5,985 nucleotides of DNA from an uncultured Chloroflexota bacterium (lineage in GTDB: Bacteria; Chloroflexota; Anaerolineae; Aggregatilineales; Phototrophicaceae), in the NCBI GenBank assembly GCA_937870805.1, contig CALMZT010000386.1, positions 1 to 5,985 of the forward strand, written 5' to 3'. The translations under genes and the position numbers were made by a program. Below the pieces are notes generated by a model, which was given only the letters and a program-made list of their open reading frames with translations, did not search any database and was not told the origin of the DNA. Positions 1 to 4,850 of the stretch are shown here, piece after piece (the stretch's first letter is position 1; every line of letters begins with the position of its first letter).

Positions 1-718
1 AACCGTCGGCATTGTATCCGAGATTAAAAGTTCTCGCGCCGGAGCCCGCGCCGGCGGTGAAGGCGGAAAGCCGCCCGCGCGTGTCGTAAGCCAACGTGAA
101 CGGATCGAGATTGGCAAAACTGAAATTCGTGACGCGCCCCTGCGCGTCGATGGTCGCCAGCGTGTAATCTTCGTAGAGCACGCTGCGCGCGACAGTGTGA
201 ATCACCGCGTCAGGCAGATCGTCGCCGTTGAGGTTGGCGGGAAATACTTCGAGCGTGAAGCCCGCGCTGCTCAATGCGCCGCGTTCGCTGAAATCGGGCT
301 GTTCTTCATTCAGCAGCGTTTCGATGTACGGGCGTACAATGGAGCGCATATCGACGCTGCCGCGCGGCGCTGCCAGCATCGTCGTCAGCAGCCGTTCGCG
401 TTCTGCGGCATCGCGAGGCGCACCGGGAAAGCGCGTCGCCAGTTCGTACAACGTCAAACGCACCGCGCGCTCCGCACCCCGTTCGCCTGCGATCAGACGG
501 TTCAGCCCATCGTACAGCAGGTTCAACAGATCGTTCTCCTGCCACGCCCGCAGCGCATACTGCTCGGAAGCGGCAATCGGCACCGCCAGCGTCGGCTGCG
601 GCGTGTTGGTGACGAATGTCATGATCGGCTGCTGCGCTGTGGTAGGCAGCGTCACCAGTGACAGCAGCATCCCCAGCGCCAGCAGACTTAGAAAGAGCAG
701 CAGTAAACGGACACGCAT
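1..718 (-). CDS. Secreted protein of unknown function, N-terminal part (C terminus beyond the window)
   Basis: The frame is open from ATG at 718 to the window edge, giving 239 residues with no stop, so the gene is 3'-truncated by the window. The start is supported by GGAGG a few bases upstream (CGGAGGCACACT-ATG). It lies only 12 bp after the stop of the HEAT/Yip1 gene, so the two are probably co-transcribed and perhaps translationally coupled. Residues 1-29 are a strong export signal: MRVR, then a Leu-rich core, ending LPTTAQ with a likely cleavage near TAQ/Q. A Thr/Pro-rich spacer follows (residues 30-48). A helical segment rich in Glu/Arg/Leu spans about 52-145. Residues 159-175 (FPANLNGDDLPDAVIHT) resemble the NGDG-x-x-D core of FG-GAP/VCBS calcium-binding repeats. 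The last part (TIDAQGRVTNF, YDTRGRLSAF, LGYNADG) looks like short YD/RHS-type beta repeats. I do not recognise a family. The product is probably extracellular, and its role is unknown. Confidence 0.8.
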   Translation of the reverse strand, partial: MRVRLLLLFLSLLALGMLLSLVTLPTTAQQPIMTFVTNTPQPTLAVPIAASEQYALRAWQENDLLNLLYDGLNRLIAGERGAERAVRLTLYELATRFPGAPRDAAERERLLTTMLAAPRGSVDMRSIVRPYIETLLNEEQPDFSERGALSSAGFTLEVFPANLNGDDLPDAVIHTVARSVLYEDYTLATIDAQGRVTNFSFANLDPFTLAYDTRGRLSAFTAGAGSGARTFNLGYNADG

Positions 719-730
719 AGTGTGCCTCCG

Positions 731-1951
731 TTAACGAGTCAGCGCGTTATTGGCTAATGACCCCAAAAGTGTTATTACTCCACAGCCCACGCCAACTGCC
801 AGTACCGTCAGCAGGATACCGCTGATAAACTCGGCAAGGCAGCCCTTGAACATGCCGAAGCGGTACACGCGCCCAATCAGATAGGCGATCCATAAGCCGA
901 CGCCTATCTGGAACAGCCAGTTCAGGTTCGTGCCCAGATCATTCATGGAGCGGATCTGCGAGGGTGAGGCGTTGGCAAAAGTGACGCCGACGTAGACGGT
1001 ATAGCCAATCACCAGCACCAGCCAGAGTACATTGGTCGCAATGTACGTGGGGACGATACCGTGAATGAGCGTTGGCAGATTACCGTCGCCGCCGAGTATG
1101 CTCACCGCCGAGAAGTGGATGACAAACGTTTGAACCAGCAGCACGATGCTCATGATGACGCCAAAGATGATCACGCCGATCACCAGTTGCAGGCGAAGCT
1201 GTGGTAACGTGGCGAGGAATTCTTCTGTGCCGCGCGGCATTGTCGTGGCGCTGCTCGACAACAGCGAAGCGTTGAGGACGAAGGTCAAGCCTTCCATCGC
1301 AAACAGGATGATTGCCGTCAATCCGCCCGCCCACACCAAACCATAGAGTAGCAGATCAATCACCGCATCGCCCCAGCCCACCTCTTTTACATCATCACCG
1401 CCGCTGCTGGAACGCGCGCCGTCGCTGCGTTTGGGCTTCTCTTTGCGCGACCCACTTTTGGCGGCAGCAGTGGCTAAGGATGCCATCGCTTCGTCGGCTT
1501 CCATGCCAGTGATCGTCGCGGCAAGGCTGCTGGTGTAACCATCGCGGCGCAGTTTGGGGTTGATCGCCAGCGCCTTCGTCAGCAAATCCGCCGCTTTATT
1601 GTCCTGCCCACGCACATGCCAATCGAGCGCTTGCTCTACGTACTCTTTCGCGCGCTGTACATCGCGTTCCGATACCTCTTCGGCGGGTGGCAGTGCCGCC
1701 GGGGTTTCTGCGGGTTCGGCGTACATGGAGGTCGATTCGACAACCGCCGACTCCTGCGCCTCCGTTTCGCGCTTGAGGTAGCGCCCGGCTTTTAATGCCA
1801 GTTCGCGGATTTCGGCGTTGGCATCGTTCTTATACACGCGCGCCAGATGTGGCAGCGCCGCACGATCCCCGGACTTGCCGAGCGCGATCACCGCTTTTTT
1901 GCGGCGTTCAGCGTCCGGGCTGTCCAGTTGGCTGACATAAGAGTCAATCAT
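731..1951 (-). CDS. HEAT-repeat / TPR-like / Yip1-like polytopic membrane protein
   Basis: 406 residues. The frame is open up to an ATG at 2002, but I chose the ATG at 1951. It has AAAGGA a few bases upstream, its product starts directly with the folded HEAT region, and a perfect TATAAT at 1983-1988 would place the transcript start downstream of the 2002 codon. Residues about 5-60 form HEAT/Armadillo-like helices (SPDAERRKKAVIALGKSGD, AALPHLARVYKND). An acidic Pro/Ala linker spans 62-95. A TPR-like helical pair spans 97-132 (QALDWHVRGQDNKAADLL, KALAINPKL). A charged Ser/Lys/Gly linker spans 165-190. Five hydrophobic segments follow at about 197-225, 255-278, 303-326, 344-364 and 374-398, the topology and size typical of the Yip1 family. 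The predicted arrangement is a cytosolic N-terminal scaffold anchored by a Yip1-like domain. Bacterial Yip1 domains have no settled function, and the scaffold or membrane-organisation role is inference. The secreted-protein gene follows 12 bp later. Confidence 0.8.
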   Translation of the reverse strand: MIDSYVSQLDSPDAERRKKAVIALGKSGDRAALPHLARVYKNDANAEIRELALKAGRYLKRETEAQESAVVESTSMYAEPAETPAALPPAEEVSERDVQRAKEYVEQALDWHVRGQDNKAADLLTKALAINPKLRRDGYTSSLAATITGMEADEAMASLATAAAKSGSRKEKPKRSDGARSSSGGDDVKEVGWGDAVIDLLLYGLVWAGGLTAIILFAMEGLTFVLNASLLSSSATTMPRGTEEFLATLPQLRLQLVIGVIIFGVIMSIVLLVQTFVIHFSAVSILGGDGNLPTLIHGIVPTYIATNVLWLVLVIGYTVYVGVTFANASPSQIRSMNDLGTNLNWLFQIGVGLWIAYLIGRVYRFGMFKGCLAEFISGILLTVLAVGVGCGVITLLGSLANNALTR

Positions 1952-1982
1952 GATGAGTCCTTTGCCTGTTGATGATTGTCCT

Positions 1983-1988
1983 ATTATA
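1983..1988 (-). promoter_or_regulatory. Candidate -10 box for the HEAT/Yip1 gene
   Basis: On the minus strand this reads TATAAT, in the context TTTGGC-TATAAT-AGGACA. It lies about 32 bases upstream of the chosen ATG at 1951, which would give a leader of roughly 25 nt containing the AAAGGA ribosome site. No convincing TTGACA-type -35 hexamer lies 16-18 bases upstream, so the promoter would be weak, activator-dependent or read by another sigma factor. Its position argues against the longer frame starting at 2002. Confidence 0.45.
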
Positions 1989-2006
1989 GCCAAAGGGGAC
2001 AAAAGT

Positions 2007-2167
2007 AGCGCTTACGGATTGTTAACGTAGAGGTCGGTGGGCAGTTGTCAGTGAACCGTTATCCGTGTTCAGTTCAAGACAAATGTGAAGTTAGGCAGTT
2101 GGGTTCATGGACAGTGGGTTTAAACCCACTGTTCGAGCACAAGCTATTGGTCAACTGCGTAAGTCCT
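2007..2167. repeat. Possible decayed MITE-like element with AACTGCGTAAG end
   Basis: The right side ends in AACTGCGTAAG (2153-2163), an 11-base sequence identical to the right end region of the 262-bp element (4231-4241). On the left, CTTACGGA (2011-2018) is a partial inverted match to it (CTTACG exact, then one mismatch, then A). The interior carries the 22-bp palindrome described separately. This stretch fills most of the gap between the GNAT gene and the HEAT/Yip1 promoter, where I see no gene. The left boundary is weak, and no target-site duplication is evident. Confidence 0.35.
2111..2132. repeat. Perfect 22-bp palindrome
   Basis: The arm ACAGTGGGTTT is followed immediately by its exact reverse complement. 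It is surrounded by a looser inverted pair, TGGGTTCA (2100-2107) and TGAACCCA (2183-2190). As RNA, the palindrome could form an 8-10 bp hairpin with a tiny A/T loop. It lies about 75 bp past the GNAT stop and might stop or protect that transcript, but no U-tract follows on the minus strand, so it is not a canonical intrinsic terminator. Its style (central TTTAAA flanked by G- and C-runs) matches the palindromes at 2723-2746 and 4133-4158, although the sequence differs. Confidence 0.8.
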
Positions 2168-2206
2168 ATTCTTAAAAAGCATTGAACCCAGAGCGATCAA
2201 TGAGCA

Positions 2207-2668
2207 TTACACCAGCTTCTCATAAACGATGAGAGTGATGTCGGGTTCTTCTCTTGTGCCCACCTTCACGTAGCCGAACTTTTCGTAGAAGTGTTGGTTG
2301 CGCACCGCGTATTCGGGGGTATCCAGCGTCCATTTGGTCGCGGCGTAGGTTTGCTCCAGGAACTGCATCGCTTGTGTACCAATGCCGCGATTGTGATATT
2401 CAGGGTCAAGGTAGATGAGGTCTAAGTGATAGTGTCCTTCTCCCTGATCGTACACCACGATGCCGCCAATGATCTGCCCGTCATGGACGATTTTGTAAAA
2501 CTCATCCGCCTCGATTTTCTTGCGTGTGCCCTCAACAGAATCGTAGCCCGGAGGTCCACCAACCTCAACATCGGGGTAAAGAATTGAATCATGGTGGAAG
2601 GCGGCAATTTGTACTTTCACCAGCGCTTCGGCGTCGGCAGGCGTGGCACGTTCAAAGGTGACGTTCAT
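2207..2668 (-). CDS. GNAT-family N-acetyltransferase
   Basis: 153 residues, a usual length for a single-domain GNAT protein that transfers an acetyl group from acetyl-CoA to an amine. The start at 2668 has GAGG about 7-10 bases upstream. The N terminus (MNVTFERATPADAEALVKVQ) is the typical beta1-alpha1 opening with the ATPADA signature. Central strands at about 57-85 (FYKIVHDGQIIGGIVVYD, YHLDLIYLDPEYH) lead into motif A. Its pyrophosphate loop is H92-N-R-G-I-G97, which fits x-x-x-G-x-G with His where Gln/Arg is usual. Motif B-like residues FYEKFGY (127-133) precede the final beta strands (VKVGTREE, ITLIVYEKL). The acceptor substrate cannot be deduced. The gene is monocistronic by context: a repeat copy lies immediately upstream and a palindrome downstream. 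Cytosolic, with no signal peptide. Confidence 0.9.
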   Translation of the reverse strand: MNVTFERATPADAEALVKVQIAAFHHDSILYPDVEVGGPPGYDSVEGTRKKIEADEFYKIVHDGQIIGGIVVYDQGEGHYHLDLIYLDPEYHNRGIGTQAMQFLEQTYAATKWTLDTPEYAVRNQHFYEKFGYVKVGTREEPDITLIVYEKLV

Positions 2669-2722
2669 AGGGATGCCTCACATTGAAATGATGAGATAAG
2701 GCTCAAGGGTAGAACCAGTACA

Positions 2723-2746
2723 AACAAGGGGATTAATCCCCTTGTT
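2723..2746. repeat. Perfect 24-bp palindrome at the core of R1
   Basis: The arm AACAAGGGGATT is followed by its exact reverse complement, and the sequence is identical to the central 24 bases of the R2 palindrome. It lies in the region that would be the 5' leader of the GNAT transcript if the TATAAT at 2761-2766 is used. There it would form a hairpin ending roughly 55 bases before the start codon. Confidence 0.9.
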
Positions 2747-2760
2747 CGTTCAAAGCCTAT

Positions 2761-2766
2761 ATTATA
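2761..2766 (-). promoter_or_regulatory. Candidate -10 box for the GNAT gene, inside repeat R1
   Basis: The minus strand reads GGTAG-TATAAT-ATAGG. It would start transcription near 2752, giving a leader of about 85 nt to the GNAT start at 2668, and that leader would contain the 24-bp palindrome. The intact copy of the repeat has TGCAAT at the equivalent place, so this box exists only in the R1 copy. No good -35 hexamer lies at 15-19 bases spacing. Confidence 0.35.
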
Positions 2767-2823
2767 CTACCTGTGCCCATGAGGCTTTTTTGTGAGGAAT
2801 GACACGTTGAGACGAATTGCAGC

Positions 2824-2860
2824 GTACCAAAACCTCCAAGCCTGTCTGTACGTTTGGTAC
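2824..2860 (-). terminator. Stem-loop just after the DUF305 gene (weak terminator candidate)
   Basis: GTACCAAA (2824-2831) and TTTGGTAC (2853-2860) are an exact 8-bp inverted pair with a 21-base loop, beginning 15 bases past the DUF305 stop. The position suits the 3' end of the csp-DUF305 message. There is no U-tract after it on the minus strand, so intrinsic termination is doubtful and RNA 3'-end protection is equally possible. Confidence 0.3.
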
Positions 2861-2875
2861 AGTTTCAGAGTGGAG

Positions 2876-3505
2876 CTATGCTCTTGCGGCAATCATGCTT
2901 TCCATCTCCTGTATTTCTGCGGTTTGGTCATCAATGACCCGTTGGGCAAAATCCCGAAGTTCCTGATGTCCTTCATTGGCGGTTTGCTCCAGAAGGCGCT
3001 CAGACATGTCAACGGCTTGATTGTGATGGTCAATCATCGTTTCCATAAACACAACTTCGTATGCCTGTCCTTCCAGACCATCAAGCACCACCATCATGCC
3101 AGACATGGGCATATCCATTGGACCCATATCTGCTTCCTGAGTCGCGTCCGGGGCTGGAGTAGCTTCCATTGTACTCGTGGACATATTCATCATGTCTGTC
3201 ATTGGCATGGGGTTGTAACGGACGCCGTACCACGTAGATAACCAGTTTTGCAGCTCACTGATTTCAGCACTTTGTGCGTCGATGATGTTCTGGCACAGGG
3301 TCATGACTTCCTCTGCTGAAGCTCGCATGAGACAGTCCATAGCCATCATGATCGCCATCCCATGATGATCGATCATCTGGGTCATATAGCGTATCTCATC
3401 CCGTCCACGACGCCCTTCAACAGGCGCATCAGCGGAGGCAAAGGGCAGATTGAAGATCATTAGCCCAGTAACTGCTGCTAGAAATGCTAAACGTAATTTA
3501 CTCAT
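2876..3505 (-). CDS. Exported protein with two DUF305 domains (CopM-like copper-binding)
   Basis: 209 residues. The start at 3505 has AAGGAG 6 bases upstream. Residues 1-25 are a signal peptide (MSKLRLAFLAAVTGL, ending FASA/DA), so the mature protein acts outside the cytoplasmic membrane. Two DUF305 units are visible. The first spans about 33-92 with MIDHHGMA (44-51) and IIDAQSAEISEL (74-85). The second spans about 145-205 with MIDHHNQA (157-164) and VIDDQTAEIQEM (190-201). A linker at about 98-140 holds 12 methionines between residues 100 and 138 (PMPMTDMMNM, MGPMDMPMSGMM). The first unit also carries C58 and C71, which the second lacks. DUF305 is a ferritin-like helical family, and the two-domain cyanobacterial member CopM binds copper in the periplasm. 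The His pairs and Met-rich linker fit Cu(I)/Cu(II) binding here. The csp gene ends 16 bp upstream, so the two are an operon. The copper role is inference supported by this pairing. Confidence 0.88.
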   Translation of the reverse strand: MSKLRLAFLAAVTGLMIFNLPFASADAPVEGRRGRDEIRYMTQMIDHHGMAIMMAMDCLMRASAEEVMTLCQNIIDAQSAEISELQNWLSTWYGVRYNPMPMTDMMNMSTSTMEATPAPDATQEADMGPMDMPMSGMMVVLDGLEGQAYEVVFMETMIDHHNQAVDMSERLLEQTANEGHQELRDFAQRVIDDQTAEIQEMESMIAARA

Positions 3506-3521
3506 TTTAGACTCCTTAATC

Positions 3522-3884
3522 TTAGGCTACCATCGCAGCCATACGACGACAAGATTCTGCACAGCGGCGGCATACTTCGGCACAGTTTAACATTTGTTGG
3601 TCGTCCTTCGCCATCTGCTCACAATCCGCCGCGCACTGCTGGCAGATTTGGGCGCATTCTGCGCAAATGTGACCATGATGCTCAGACTGACGTGCCATAA
3701 AAGCAGCGCTCGTCTGGCAGATTTCGGCGCAGTCTGTGAGAATGCCGATATGCTCCGGGGATGCATGTTCACCCCCCATATGCAGGCAGTAATCTGCGGT
3801 TGTCAGGCAGACACTATAACATTCCAGACAATCCTGAATACACTGCCGCATTTCCTGAGTCATTTGTTGATGTGTGTGAGCCAT
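3522..3884 (-). CDS. csp: Four-helix-bundle copper-storage protein (Csp / DUF326 type), cytosolic
   Basis: 120 residues, the normal size for Csp proteins, which pack Cu(I) on cysteines lining the inside of a four-helix bundle. It holds 16 cysteines (13% of residues), spaced 3-4 apart as on one helix face: C15, C19, C22, C26, C33; C52, C56; C74, C77, C81, C84, C88; C101, C105, C108, C112. His residues near the N terminus (MAHTHQQ) and at 69-72 (HHGH) may help copper enter or leave. There is no signal peptide, so it resembles the cytosolic Csp3 type rather than exported Csp1. The start at 3884 has AAGGA about 10 bases upstream. It is first in an operon with the exported DUF305 protein, a coherent copper-buffering pair. 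No CsoR, CueR or copper ATPase gene lies in the window. The gene symbol is a family name. Confidence 0.92.
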   Translation of the reverse strand: MAHTHQQMTQEMRQCIQDCLECYSVCLTTADYCLHMGGEHASPEHIGILTDCAEICQTSAAFMARQSEHHGHICAECAQICQQCAADCEQMAKDDQQMLNCAEVCRRCAESCRRMAAMVA

Positions 3885-3947
3885 TGTAATTTTTCCTTAC
3901 TTCTAAACCCTGTCGAGCAACTTGCGATGTTTTATGTTAGTGGCTCA

Positions 3948-3975
3948 ACGATATGAATAACATTTGAATCAACAA
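3948..3975 (-). promoter_or_regulatory. Weak candidate promoter of the csp-DUF305 operon
   Basis: The minus strand shows TTGTTG (3975-3970), a 16-base spacer, and TATCGT (3953-3948). Both hexamers are only partial matches to the consensus. This AT-rich stretch between the end of the 262-bp element (3984) and the csp start (3884) is the only room for a promoter close to the operon. I see no clear dyad of the kind copper-responsive MerR or CsoR regulators use. Confidence 0.2.
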
Positions 3976-4017
3976 ATAATAGCTCACCTTACGCACCGTT
4001 GCGCTGCTGTGGACGCT

Positions 4018-4034
4018 GGCAGTTCAAAACTGCC
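4018..4034. repeat. Inverted repeat GGCAGTT-CAA-AACTGCC
   Basis: Exact 7-bp arms with a 3-base loop, near the left end of the 262-bp element. This is one of several short hairpins that make the element largely foldable, a common property of MITE and REP-like sequences. Confidence 0.6.
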
Positions 4035-4098
4035 CGCTATGCCCGTTGGAAACCTATAAACGGGTTGGGGTTGCGATTTTTCAATCTCTTTAGAGGTT

Positions 4099-4180
4099 GG
4101 CTCATGGGTACAAGTAGTGCAATGTGCGCTCTGAACAAGGGGATTAATCCCCTTGTTCGCACTGGTTCTCCCCATGAGCC
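4099..4180 (+). mobile_element. 82-bp MITE-like element (R2), intact copy with target-site duplication
   Basis: The terminal inverted repeats are GGCTCATGGG (4099-4108) and CCCATGAGCC (4171-4180), exact over 10 bp. The similarity continues inward, with 18 of 22 positions matching in total. A perfect 26-bp palindrome with arm GAACAAGGGGATT occupies 4133-4158. Eight-base direct repeats abut both ends. A related copy lies at 2699-2785 in the opposite orientation. It carries no coding capacity. Ends beginning GGCTC with an 8-bp duplication recall ISL3-type (or IS1595-type) transposons, so a transposase of that kind could have mobilised it. That assignment is inference from end sequence and duplication length only. 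Confidence 0.8.
4133..4158. repeat. Perfect 26-bp palindrome at the core of R2
   Basis: The arm GAACAAGGGGATT is followed directly by its reverse complement. The central 24 bases are identical to the palindrome at 2723-2746 in R1, although the rest of the two copies has diverged. The palindromic core has therefore been conserved better than the ends or the spacer. Confidence 0.9.
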
Positions 4181-4312
4181 TAGAGGTTTAGCAATTCTCT
4201 GTTAGCTCCGGGTTTGAACCCAAAGCGGTAAACTGCGTAAGGTGAATGCCTGGCAAATCACAATCTTGTAGTGAAGTTCTCACAGCACAGTGACCGAAAA
4301 CTAAAGACTCCC

Positions 4313-4843
4313 TCAGCGCAGTTTATAGCTTGCTTCTATGTGATGGGTAGCGCCCTGCGGTGAGAGGATGCTGGAAAACAGGATAAATTCATCAACGGGT
4401 ATCGCACGCGACTCGAAGGATTGATAGGTTTCGAGAAAGGGTGAAGCGTTTTGCGGCGGGTCGAGACGTGCCAGCGTGATATGCGCGCTGAAGGGGCGAT
4501 CTTCTGGCTCTAAGCCTGTGTTGCCAAGCGCCGTTTCAATTTGTGCTTGCAGCGCGTCGAGTGCGGGGTTCGGCGCGATGCCTGCCCACAGCACACGCGC
4601 GGACTTTCTGCCGTTTGGAAACTGCCCCACGCCGCGAAACTGCATCGCAAACGGCGCGGCTTTGACATCGGCAAGCGCCTGCTTGATCGCCACGAACTGC
4701 GGTTGCGCAATGCCATCGCCAATGAAACGCAGCGTTAAGTGCAGTTGATCGCGTTTGGTGCGGCGCGCGCTGCCTTCTGTGCGCAGCGCCGTGAGCGCAT
4801 CCTTCACATCGTCAGGCAGTTCTATAGCTACGAACAGTCGCAT
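4313..4843 (-). CDS. thpR: RNA 2',3'-cyclic phosphodiesterase (2H phosphoesterase, LigT/ThpR family)
   Basis: 176 residues, the usual length for the family. The enzyme opens RNA 2',3'-cyclic phosphate ends to 2'-phosphates, and some members also have RNA-ligase activity. Both catalytic motifs are present: H35-L-T37 in QLHLTLRFIGD, and H121-I-T123 in SAHITLARL. The N terminus MRLFVAIELPDDV is the classic opening strand, which is why I chose the ATG at 4843. The longer frame from 4906 would add 21 residues overlapping the preceding gene. The loop before motif 1 (SARRTKRDQ) lacks the Trp often seen there, a minor departure. VGQFPNGRKSARVLWAGI (72-89) matches the mid-domain strand pair. The ribosome site is weak (AAAAGAACG-ATG), and the gene starts 7 bases after the stop of the SH3b/FecR-like gene, so translational coupling is likely. 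Cytosolic. Confidence 0.92.
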   Translation of the reverse strand: MRLFVAIELPDDVKDALTALRTEGSARRTKRDQLHLTLRFIGDGIAQPQFVAIKQALADVKAAPFAMQFRGVGQFPNGRKSARVLWAGIAPNPALDALQAQIETALGNTGLEPEDRPFSAHITLARLDPPQNASPFLETYQSFESRAIPVDEFILFSSILSPQGATHHIEASYKLR

Positions 4844-4850
4844 CGTTCTT

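Larger units (their letters stand above)
2699..2785 (-). mobile_element. Diverged second copy (R1) of the small MITE-like element
   Basis: Bases 2700-2747 match the reverse complement of 4133-4180 at 44 of 48 positions. Bases 2759-2785 match the reverse complement of 4099-4125 at 21 of 27. A central spacer differs in length (11 versus 7 bases). The ends are GGCTCAAGGG and CCCATGAGGC, imperfect versions of the 10-bp terminal inverted repeats of the intact copy. The core is a perfect 24-bp palindrome at 2723-2746 with arm AACAAGGGGATT. Flanking 8-mers (TGAGATAA and TTTTTGTG) do not match, so the target duplication is lost or was never formed. The copy lies directly upstream of the GNAT gene, in the opposite orientation to the intact copy. 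The minus-strand label means opposite to that copy. Confidence 0.75.
4091..4188. repeat. 8-bp direct repeat (target-site duplication) around the inserted element
   Basis: TAGAGGTT occurs at 4091-4098 and again at 4181-4188, directly abutting both ends of the 82-bp inverted-repeat element. Exact adjacency at both ends is what a transposition-generated target duplication looks like, and it fixes the element boundaries at 4099 and 4180. Confidence 0.8.
3984..4245. mobile_element. 262-bp MITE-like element with 12-bp terminal inverted repeats
   Basis: The left end TCACCTTACGCA (3984-3995) is the exact reverse complement of the right end TGCGTAAGGTGA (4234-4245). The interior has no credible gene but several hairpin-forming pairs: GGCAGTT-CAA-AACTGCC (4018-4034), CCCGTT (4032-4037) with AACGGG (4049-4054), and GGGTT-TG-AACCC (4210-4221). 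Without the 82-bp insertion and one 8-bp duplicate, the element would be about 172 bp. No clear target-site duplication flanks it. It has no transposase, so any movement would have depended on an enzyme encoded elsewhere. Together with the short flanks 3885-3983 and 4246-4312, it accounts for the gene-free stretch 3885-4312. In 4246-4312 I see nothing. Confidence 0.6.

Noticed and set aside
228..734. Plus-strand open frame of 168 codons
   Set aside because: It lies antisense to the secreted-protein gene (718-1), which has a signal peptide and a good ribosome site. The plus-strand product is Ser/Arg-rich and of low quality, as expected for a shadow frame in GC-rich sequence.
1952..2002. Longer N terminus of the HEAT/Yip1 protein starting at 2002
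   Set aside because: The extra 17 residues span a TATAAT box and the ribosome site of the 1951 start, and they add no recognisable structure.
2752..2791. Plus-strand terminator-like pair AAAGCCT (2752-2758) / AGGCTTT (2782-2788) followed by a T-run
   Set aside because: The loop is 23 bases, and no plus-strand gene or promoter precedes it. It is more simply the degenerate end of repeat R1.
2676..2797. CCTCACA (2676-2682) / TGTGAGG (2791-2797) as outer terminal repeats of R1
   Set aside because: Only 7 bp. One arm overlaps the GNAT ribosome site, and R2 has no counterpart, so this is probably chance.
2792..3241. Plus-strand open frame of 149 codons
   Set aside because: It is the antisense of the DUF305 gene. 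Its His/Cys-rich look comes from complementing Met and Asp codons, and it has no domain features.
3594..3956. Plus-strand open frame of 120 codons over csp
   Set aside because: It is antisense to a clear Csp gene with regular cysteine spacing and a ribosome site. No independent support.
3984..4205. Small frames on both strands across the 262-bp element, both containing NKGINPLV
   Set aside because: The same peptide on both strands is an artefact of the perfect palindrome. The frames cross the terminal repeats and have no ribosome sites.
2699..4245. CRISPR array or tandem repeat interpretation of the repeated palindromes
   Set aside because: The copies are single, dispersed, oppositely oriented and lack regular spacers or cas genes.
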